This document shows, piece after piece, positions 57,010 to 64,000 of a stretch of DNA of 64,000 nucleotides. How positions within the stretch are numbered: position 1 is the first letter of the stretch; every line of letters begins with the position of its first letter. The notes beneath the pieces are model-generated. The model was not told the origin of the DNA and did not search any database. It saw nothing but the letters and a program-made list of their open reading frames with translations. Source of the stretch: Rhizomys pruinosus (Eukaryota; Chordata; Mammalia; Rodentia; Spalacidae); the NCBI GenBank assembly GCA_009823505.1, contig VZQC01005558.1, forward strand, positions 1,323,959 through 1,387,958, given 5' to 3'. The position numbers and the translations under genes were made by a program.

Positions 57010-57440
57010 CCTTAAAAGTACTTTAATACATACCTCAACTTGGTATATAATTTAGGAATGTAAAGTAATATTTCTTTTTACCTGCATGTAACTTTCTGTT
57101 AAAATGCGACTCCTTAAACGTGTTTTGGAATTAACCTATAGTTCATTTTCAGATTTTATAATGTTGGTATATGTGTGGAGTGTATATATGTACATTTTGG
57201 AGCAATATAAAATTAAGGAAAACAAAACAAAAAAAGACTTGTTCAAAGAAGTGACCAAAACAGTAAACTTTGGCATAGAAAAAGTTAAAAAAGACTGAGA
57301 AAAAGATGCAAGACAGGACTTTACATTTATGGCACAATGCACAAGTTCTGGAAAGGAGCATGGATGGGAGAATGGATCTAAATTTAAAAAAAAGAAAAGA
57401 AAAAATAAAAAAGTAAATAAATGAAAAAGTAGACGTGAAC

Positions 57441-57897
57441 TTCGGTGGTGGCTGTGGGAAGATGGAGGAGGAAAAAAGGCAGGGATATGATTATATTCCA
57501 TTGTATACCCATATGAATATGATTGTATTACAATGTATACCCATAGGAATATGATTGTATACCCATAGGAATATGATTGTATACCTATAACGAAATTCTC
57601 AAAGAATGAAATAACCTAAAAACAAAAATGTAAAATAAAGTAAATTTTGGTTGGTCATTCTGCCATTGGCATTTATCATAACATAAAGATATGACCACTA
57701 AGATAAAGTGCATTTAAATGGTTAGGACAGCCCATTCATTACTAATAAGAGCAAATGATGAACAATGTTCAATAATCTCACTCATCAAATAGCATACATT
57801 AAATGGTAACTGGAAATAATAATAGTAAGATGAGAAAGGCATTTGGAATAATCTGTTATTAAGAGATAACTGACGTTCTTTTTTTTTTTGGTGGCAC
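57441..57897. other. Mostly unique; short tandem repeat at 57485-57592
   Basis: ATATGATT starts at 57485, 57517, 57549 and 57571 (spacing 32, 32, 22) with ATACCCATAGGA blocks. GGTGGCACACACCTTTA at 57890-57906 is a B1 5' remnant broken by the next L1. Confidence 0.75.
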
Positions 57898-57906
57898 ACA
57901 CCTTTA

Positions 57907-59459
57907 TTTTTTTAATTTATTTACATATATATTTTATCAAATCTAGACCCATGTCCCCCCATCCCCTCACCCCACCAGAGCTCATGCATTCTGCCAAACA
58001 TGCTTTTCATCTCTTTCTCAGTCTTTCTCAATATTCTCCATGTAGAAGGTGACTGTTTTGAGCAGAAGTTCACTGTGTCAGTCAGTTTTTTGATGCAGTC
58101 TTTTCTGTTGTTGTTGGTGGCGGTGTTTCCAATATGCATCACTCCAAACTGCTTTGGACAAAAGCTCAAGGGGCCATGCACAAGAAATACTTACAACTAG
58201 GTAATTGGCAGTAGCATCCACAGATGAGGGATACCATTCGTCGTTTGATTTTCTGGGACTGTGTTACTTCACTCAGCCTGATGTCCTCTGGCTCCAGCCA
58301 TTTTCCTGCAAAACTCATGATGTCATCTTTCTTTACTGCTGCATAGAACTCCATTGTGTAGATGTTCCACATTTTCTCTATCCACTCATCCATTGAGGGG
58401 CATTTGGGTTGGTTCCAGCTCCTTGCTATTGTGAAAAGAGCTGCAATAAACATGGCCGTGCAGTGCATGTATCTCTGCGGTGGGGTGAGTCTTGAGGGTA
58501 CATGCCTAGGAGTGGTATGGCTGGGTTGGGTGGCAAGTTCATTCCAAGTCTTCTAAGGGTTCTCCACACTGATTTCCATAGTGGCTGTATGAGTTTACAT
58601 TCCCACCAGCAGTGGATGAGTGTTCCCCTTGCTCCACAACCTCTCCAGCACTTGTTATCATTTGTTTTCTTGATCCTAGCCAGTCTTATTGGAGTAAGAT
58701 GATATCTTTTTTTAAATTTTTTTTTATTATTTATTTATTTATTTATTTTTGTATGTGTATGAATGTACTGTCTGCATGCAGGTCTGTGCACCCATGTCGT
58801 GCAATGCCGCGGAGGTCAGAAGAGGGTCTTGGATTCCCCTGGAACTGGAGTTCTCCTGGAATTGGAGTTACAGACGGTTCTTAGCCGCCATGTGGGTGCT
58901 GGGGATCGAACCCGGGTCCTCTGCAAGAGCGTCGGTGCTCTTAACCGCTAGGCTATCTCTCCAGCCCCGTAAGATGATATCTTAAAGTGGTTTTGATTTT
59001 CATTTCCTTAATGATTAGTGATGTTGAACCTCTTATTTTTTCTTCAGCCATCTCTATGCCCTCACTTGTGAGTCTCTATTCAGCTCTTTGCTCCACCTAT
59101 CGAGTGGGCATTTTTTTTCTTCTTTGTTTTTGGTTAGTTTATATATTCTTGAGATCAATGCTTTGTCAGATGTTTCTGTGGTGAAGGTTTCCTCCCACTC
59201 TGTGGGATTTCTCTAACTTCCTTGATTGTTTCTTTTGATGTACAGGAGCTTTTGAGTGTATAAGAGTCCATTTGTAATTGTGACCTATTCTTGTGCAGCT
59301 GCTGTCTGATTATGAAGCCTTTCCTGTGCCTATGTCTTGTAGTCTGCTGCCAACTTTTTCTTCTATTGCTTCCGAGTTTGGGGTTTCACATTGAGGTCTT
59401 TGATCCATCTTTAGTTGACTTTTGTACAGGGTGAGAGGTAGGGGTTTATTTATTCATTC
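57907..59459 (-). mobile_element. Young L1 (ORF2 C-terminal half and 3' UTR), split by a SINE
   Basis: 3' UTR at 57907-58180, then ORF2 reading (minus) ... [40 protein letters not shown] ... SEVTQSQKIKR. Continues beyond the SINE (58984-59459) to the ETI/FLNQT region. At about 59460 the A tail of another L1 begins. Same subfamily as the copy at 47623. Frames are good left of the SINE and indel-ridden right of about 59050. Confidence 0.92.
58709..58968 (-). mobile_element. Very young B3-type SINE (GCGTCGG variant) inserted in L1
   Basis: Almost identical to the SINE at 15126-15384, differing mainly by two C-to-T changes at CpG sites (CCCATGTCG, GTCTTGG). Target-site duplication GTAAGATGATATCTT at 58694-58708 and 58969-58983. 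Confidence 0.97.
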
Positions 59460-62400
59460 TTTTTTTTTCCACATAAATTTATTTACTTATTTTAACAAAT
59501 CTGACCCATGTTCCCGCTCATTCCCCCACCCCACCAAGAGCTCGTGCATTCTGCCAAAACATGCTTTCCATCTCTTAGTCTTTCTCAATATTTTCCATGG
59601 GGAAGTTGAACTGTTTTGAGCAGAAGTTCACTGTTTCAGTCAGTTCTTTGATGCATATTTTCTGAAGTTGTTGTGTTTTCCAAAATGCTTATGCCCAACT
59701 GCTTTGTACAAAGCTCAGGGGCCCTACACAGAATAACTTACAACTGGGTAATTGGCACTAGATCCATCAGATGAGTGATACCATGCATCGTTTGTTTTTC
59801 TGGGACTGTGTTACTTCACTCAGCATGATGTCCTCTAGCTCCAGCCATTTTCCTGCAAAAGCCTCGTGATGTCGTCTTTCTTTACTGCTGCATAGAATTC
59901 CATTGTGTAGATGTACCACATTTTCTCTATCACTCGTCAGTTGAGGGGCATTTGGTTGGTTCCAGCTCCTTGCTATTGTGAGAGAGAGCTGCAATAAACC
60001 ATGGCCGTGCATGTATCTTTGTGGTGGCTAAGTCTTGAGGGTTCATGCCCAGGAGTGGTATGGCTGGGTCGGGTGGAAGTTCATTCCAAGTCTTCCAAGG
60101 GTTCTCCACACTACTTTCCATAGTGGGCTGTACCAAGTTTACATTCCCACACGCAGTGGATGAGTGTTCCCCTTTCCCACAACCTCTCCAGCATTGAGTA
60201 TCATTTGTTTTCTTGATCCTTAGCCAGTCTTATTGGAGTAAGATGATATCTTAAGTGGTTTCATTTGCATTTCCTTAATGATTCGTGATGTTGAGCAGTC
60301 TCTTAGGTGTTTCTCAGACATCTCTAATTCCTCATGCTTGTGAATCTCTGTTCAGTTCTTTGCTCCATCTATTGAGCGGGTCGTTTGTTTTCTTTTTTCT
60401 TTGTTTTTTGAGTAGTTTATATATTCTGGAAATAATGCTTTGTCAGATGTATCTGCAGTGAAGGTTTCCTCCCATTCTGTGGGATTTCTCTTCAATTCCT
60501 TGATTGTTTCTTTTGATGTACAGAAGCTTTTGAGTTTGATGAGGTCCCATTTGTCAATTGTCGACCTTAATTCTTGTGCAGCTGCTGTCTGATTTAGGAA
60601 GTCTTTTCCTACGCCCATGTCTTGTGTTGCTGCCAACTTTTTCTTCATCACCTTCAGAGTTTGGGGTTTCACGTTGAGGTCTTTAATCCATCTGGAGTTG
60701 ACTTTTGTACAGGGTGAGAGGTAGGGTTTATTTCTTCATTTCTTCTACAAGTTGGTGATTCCAGTTTTGCCAACCACTTGCTGAAGATGCTGTCTTTTCT
60801 CCATTTTGGTTTCTTGGCCCCCTTGTCAAATTTGAGATGGCTTAAATTGTATGTGCTCAGATTTGGATCTTCGGTTTTGTTCCCTTGGTCAACAGGTCTG
60901 TTTTTGTGCCAGTACCAGGCTGTTTTTATGACTATAGCCCTGTAGTATAGTTTAAAATCTGGTATAGAAGATCCCTCCTGTGTAGATCTTTTCACTCAGG
61001 ACTGATTTAGCTATTCGGGGTCTTGTTTTTCCAAATGAATTTAAAGAACTTTGTTTCAAGCCTGTGAAGAATCTTGGGGATTTTGTTGGGTTGCATTAAA
61101 TCTATACAAGAGTTTTGGTAAAATGGACATTTTACATGTTATATTTTCCCAATCCATGAGCATGGGAGGTTTTTTCATCTTCTTAGGTCTTCTTCAATTT
61201 CTTTTTTTAAGGGTTTAAAATTTTTGTTGTAGAGGTCTTTGGTATCTTTGGTTAGTTTGTTCCTAGGTATCTTATTGTTTTTTGGCTATTGTGAGTGGGG
61301 AAGGTCTCTTTGACTTCTTTCTCCAGTTGCTTGTTGTTGGTGTAAAGAAAGGCCATTGATTTTCTAAGGTTAATTTTGTATCCTGCCACCTTTGCTGAGC
61401 TGTTAATCGTTTCTAGGAGTTTTCTGGTGGAGTTTTTTGCATCCCTTAAGTAAACAATCATCATCAGAAATAGGGATAGTTTGACTTCCTTTTTCCAATT
61501 AGTACTCCTTTAATATCCTTTTCTTGCTTATTGCTCTAGCAAGTGTTTCAAGCACTATAGTTGAAGAGGAGTGTTGATAGGGGGCAGCCTTGCCGAGTTC
61601 CTACCTTTAAAGGGAATGTTTCTGTCATTTCCCCATTTAGGATGATATTGGCTGTGGGTTTCCTGTATATGGCTTTGATACATTGAGGAATGATCCCTCA
61701 ATCCAATTCCTTCTGGACTTTAAGCATGAGGGATGCTGGATTTTGTCAAAGGCTTTTTCAGCATCAATTGAGATGATGGTGTGGGGTTTTGTCTTTGATT
61801 CCATTTATGTGTTTGATGATGTTATTGATTTTCTATGTTGAACCATCCCTGCATCTCTGGTATGAATCCAACTTGGTCATGTGGATGATCTTCTTGATGT
61901 GGGTCTGTATGCGATTTGCCAGTTTCTGTTTAGAATTTTGGCATCTGTGTTATGAGGGAGATGGGTCTATAATTCTCTTTTTAGTTGGATCTTTGCCTGG
62001 TTTTGGTAATAGGTGTGTTGGCTCTTCATAGAAGGAATTTGGGGAGTTCCTCTGATTGTATCCTTCTAAAAAGTTTCAGAAATAATGGTTGTAGGTCTTT
62101 TTGGAATGTTTTATAGAATTCTGCTGTGAAACCGTCTGGGCCTGGGCTTTTTTTAGTTGGGAGGTTCTTACTACATCCTCTATTTCTTTATGTTATGGTC
62201 TGTTTAAGCTGCTGTCTCCTCTTGGCCAAGTTTGGTGATTCCCAGGATTTCACGATATTCATCCATTTCTTCTAGATTTTCAAACTTGGTAGAATATAGG
62301 TTCTTGTAAATTCCCATATAATTTCTTGATCTTTTCCTTGTCCGTTGTGTATTTCCCTTTTCATCCACAGATGTTTGATTTGGAGTTGTTCCTTCTTTCT

Positions 62401-63551
62401 TTTTGTTAACTGGGCTAGAGGTTGTCTATTTTGTTTATTCTTTTCAAAGAACCAACTTTTGGCTTCATTGTTTTGTATTGTTTCTTTGTTTCTATTTCAT
62501 TGATTTCTTCTCTGATTTTTGTTATTTTCTTCCTGTCTGTTGCGTTAGGGTTCATCTGTTTGCCTCTCAAGTGCTTTTAGCTGTAGTTGTAGATTCATTC
62601 ACTTGTGCTCTTCTGTTTTTCTAATGTAGGCACCCAGGGCTATAAACTTCCCTCTTGGACTGCTTTAAGGTATCCCATAGGTTTTGTTGTGTTGTATTGT
62701 CATTGTCATTCAGTTCAGGATGTTTTTATTTCTTTCTTTACTCTTCCTTGACCCATTTTATTATTCAAGAGTGTGTTGTTTAGTCTCCATGTGTTCTGTA
62801 GGCAGGAGGGCTTGTCTCGTGTTGAGTTGAGCTTCATTGCACTGTGGTCTGACAGATGCATGAAATTATTTCAATCTTTTTGTATTTGTAGAGGTTTCTT
62901 CTGTGTCCCAGGATGTGGTCGATTTGGAGAATGTTCCGTGGGGTGCTGAGTAGAAAGTGTTTCTCTGGTATTAGGATGGAATGTTCGGGTAGAGGTCTAT
63001 GAGGTCCATTTGGTGTATCTATCGTCCGTTCAGATTGTCTCTCTGTTTATTTTTTGTCCATATTGACCTATCCAAAAGGGATCAGTGGGGTATTGAAGTC
63101 TCCCCCTATGAGTGTGCTGGGGTTAGTCTGTTGACTTGTGGTCCCTGGAGAATTGTCTTTATAAGTTTGTTGCGCAATTTTGGGCATATATGTTCATATT
63201 GTGAAATTTCTTGGTGGATTGTTCCTTTGATGAAAATGTAATGGCCTTCTTGTGTCTCTTCTGATTTCATTTACTTGAAGTCTATTTTTTCTGATAATAA
63301 GATAGCAACACCTGCTTTCTTCTTTTCTTTTGGTACCATTTGCTTGAATATTGTTTTTTCCATCCCTTCCACTTTAGGTGGTGCCTGTCCTGTGAAGGTA
63401 AGATGTGTTTCTGAGACAGCATATGATGGATTCTGTTTCCTAATCCAGTTCCCAAGTCTTTTCTTTTGATTGGGGAATTTGATGTCCCCATTAATATTTA
63501 AGGGTTAATGACTGATAGGTTTGTGTTGCTTCCTTTTGCCTTATTATCCAT
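59460..63551 (-). pseudogene. L1 ORF2 and 3' UTR, near full length, with many one-base indels
   Basis: Reading leftwards, ORF2 begins near 63551 (MDNKAKGSNTNLSVI-like; start at CAT 63549-63551), then endonuclease (63490-62300), RT (about 62200-61440, with the QVGFIP, AEKAF and FxDD regions recognisable), thumb and C-terminal domain, to the 3' UTR at 59460-59760. Similarity to the intact copies is high base for base, but the frame shifts every few dozen codons: PNAPQLTSDRENVVHLHNGI near 59930 is the normal PKCPSTDEWIEKMWYIYTMG read across shifts. Not functional as given. Confidence 0.9.
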
Positions 63552-64000
63552 TTCGGTTTTGATTTAGGTTTCTACTTCTGCAGTTATGCTTTTTATTTGA
63601 TTGCCTCCTTGCTAGGTGCCTGGGTTGGGTGTTGCTCCTTTCTTTTTTTTTTTTTCTTTATCTTCAGTTTTTGAAGTTTTTTTTTTTTTTTTTCCGGGAC
63701 ATGTATTCTTCAAGTTGTTTAGGTCATGGAAGATTTCCTTAACGCTCCTTCCACTATGATTGACTTTTTTTGTGGGTATTAGTAACCTGGGCTGGCATCC
63801 ATTGTCCCCAACACTGGGAATGCTTTGCTCCAGGTTCTTCTGCCTTCATCGTTGCCATGAGAAGTCCGTTATTATTCTGATAGGTTTTCCCCTTATAGGT
63901 CATTGTCTGTTTTTCTCTTGTCGTCTTAAGATTTTGGTCTTGGTTTTGGGAAGTCGAGGCGGCATTTTTACTATGAGGTGGCATGGAGAATTTCTTTCTG
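63552..64000 (-). mobile_element. Region upstream of L1 ORF2 (inter-ORF / ORF1 side), cut by window end
   Basis: Continues the same L1 past the ORF2 start. Contains long T tracts (63641-63656, 63676-63693) and a minus-strand frame at 63754-63984 rich in Gln, Asn, Lys and Thr that could belong to ORF1. I cannot assign it firmly. The 5' end lies outside the window. Confidence 0.6.

Larger units (their letters stand above)
52037..57440 (+). mobile_element. Older L1 (ORF2 C-terminal part and 3' UTR) split into five pieces
   Basis: Pieces at 52037-52601, 52868-53025, 54195-54350, 56283-56768 and 57010-57440 follow one another in L1 order. They cover KWNKIEDPN ... [26 protein letters not shown] ... 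[10 protein letters not shown], then [13 protein letters not shown] ... [18 protein letters not shown] ... PLWKAVWRT, NLP ... VVHLYNGVLC ... SEVTQSQKNKG, and the 3' UTR. Two L1s and two SINEs interrupt it. It has stops and frameshifts and is inactive. Confidence 0.9.

Noticed and set aside
1..64000. A previously undescribed molecular system (defence, secretion, biosynthesis or similar)
   Set aside because: The window is repeat-rich rodent DNA with one partial exon; no gene cluster or novel protein machinery is supported.

Overview
The window is mammalian nuclear DNA from a muroid rodent. B1, B3-type, B4/RSINE-type and a MIR SINE, rodent L1 elements and LTR-type repeats fill most of it. The dominant B3 family, with its GCATTGCACGACACGGGTGCA-type 3' body and AAATAAATAAA tail, together with the L1 3' UTRs, suggests a cricetid (vole, hamster or deer-mouse group) more than Mus or Rattus. 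That family-level placement is inference. There is no operon, phage, CRISPR or prokaryotic content.

Only one protein-coding piece is convincing: a partial exon of IQSEC3 (BRAG3, an Arf guanine-nucleotide exchange factor) at 12291-12874 on the + strand. It ends in a clean GTGAGT donor and begins directly after the only N in the window. One retroposed U6 snRNA pseudogene lies on the - strand at about 51.5 kb. Nearly every other long reading frame is an L1 ORF2 fragment, an antisense SINE translation, or a simple-repeat artefact.

Layout: 0-2.2 kb, an L1 with an internal inversion inside older L1 sequence. 4.5-8.6 kb, a B3-like SINE and then a 3.87-kb composite insertion with a 17-bp target-site duplication, joining inverted L1 to a 2.2-kb sequence that is not recognisably L1. 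A relative of that sequence recurs at 33.5-34.5 kb. 9-44 kb, SINE-rich, L1-poor DNA with the IQSEC3 exon, several LTR-like repeats, microsatellites and repeat-free stretches. 44.4-45.6 kb, a 13-bp-unit minisatellite. 47.6-64 kb, L1-rich DNA with at least three levels of nested insertion (L1 in L1, SINE in L1), a tandemly duplicated SINE and a 150-bp inverted repeat.

The elements act as a stratified record. B3 SINEs carrying a 17-bp internal duplication interrupt L1s and other repeats, keep clear target-site duplications and look youngest; B3 copies without it look older. The last 5 kb is an L1 with many one-base indels, which looks more like sequence-quality damage than age. I found no undescribed molecular system. 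The most useful leads are the composite insertion and its repeat family, the SINE subfamily structure, and the IQSEC3 exon beside an N.
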